Shown here: one piece after another, positions 46,910 through 46,940 of the stretch | Numbering within the stretch: position 1 is the first letter of the stretch | Layout of the letters: each line of letters begins with the position of its first letter | DNA from: JAZPYZ01 sp045544455 | GTDB taxonomy: Bacteria > Bacillota > Clostridia > Oscillospirales > Acutalibacteraceae | Assembly: GCA_045544455.1 (NCBI GenBank) | Contig: JAZPYZ010000015.1 | Coordinates: 1 to 46,940, forward strand | DNA: 46,940 bases | Direction: 5' to 3' | Notes under the pieces: generated by a model | What the model saw: the letters and a program-made list of their open reading frames with translations, nothing else | Databases searched by the model: none | Told to the model about the DNA's origin: nothing | Translations under genes and position numbers: made by a program

Positions 46910-46940
46910 AAAAAACCGCCCTGACGGCATTGCCGTCAGG
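46910..46940 (+). terminator. Terminator after the P-type ATPase (cut by the window end)
   Basis: CCTGACGGC / GCCGTCAGG around ATT, with an A-rich left side; the expected T-run lies outside the window. Confidence 0.75.

Noticed and set aside
1..46940. CRISPR arrays and tRNA genes
   Set aside because: No regularly spaced direct repeats and no cloverleaf with TTCRANYC-type T-loop recognised in any gap.

Overview
The window looks like a chromosomal piece of an anaerobic Bacillota, probably class Clostridia and possibly an Oscillospiraceae/Ruminococcaceae-type gut lineage. The evidence is the Gram-positive leader RNAs (L-box, L10 leader, yybP-ykoY, preQ1-I), strong AGGAGG ribosome binding sites with many GTG/TTG starts, the meso-diaminopimelate dehydrogenase route to lysine, a Fe-S aldo/keto reductase, and a gene block (darA-holB-ricT ... 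yabB-rsmI) in the order known from Bacillus subtilis. No species can be named from sequence alone.

Layout. 1-60: 3' end of a 5S rRNA and its terminator. 136-2486: AraC regulator divergent from a PHP-phosphoesterase/metallophosphoesterase pair. 2489-4267: a 1.7 kb phage-like regulatory cassette (CI-like repressor and a small HExxH protein facing three tiny proteins across a symmetric operator region). 4335-5517: rplJ-rplL with an L10 leader. 5627-6591: a short promoter-plus-terminator transcript, then a membrane acyltransferase. 6600-10870: dapA-dapB-ddh-lysA under a lysine riboswitch. 10903-17150: mixed housekeeping and small-molecule genes with several well-formed promoters and palindromic operators, plus broken Rhs-type sequence at 15.4-15.8 kb. 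17262-17427: two overlapping tiny ORFs.

17.44-25.25 kb is a different kind of DNA: CTG-rich leucine codon use, intergenic palindromic repeats seen nowhere else in the window, and a galacturonate/pectin-oligomer gene set (uxaA, uxaB, GH4 alpha-galacturonidase-like enzyme, AraC regulator, serine hydrolase). It is probably horizontally acquired; an assembly join has to be excluded.

From 25.3 kb the host style returns: a GMP synthase lacking its glutaminase domain beside a CofE-like ligase; a TRIC-type channel; murI-DUF1934-argS; the darA-holB-ricT-ferredoxin-yabB-rsmI block; then a complete aromatic operon (aroF-tyrA-aroB-aroA-aroC-pheA). This operon is preceded by what reads as a ribosome-mediated attenuator: a 33-codon leader peptide rich in Tyr and Phe, an antiterminator arm at its stop codon, and an intrinsic terminator. 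The window ends with queT under a preQ1-I-like element, a stand-alone E2-type acyltransferase, and a P-type cation ATPase under a yybP-ykoY (Mn2+) riboswitch.

The most interesting signals are the Tyr/Phe attenuator, the orphan 5.66-5.78 kb transcript, the symmetric operator cassette, the permuted Rhs remnants, the overlapping tiny ORFs and the foreign pectin island.
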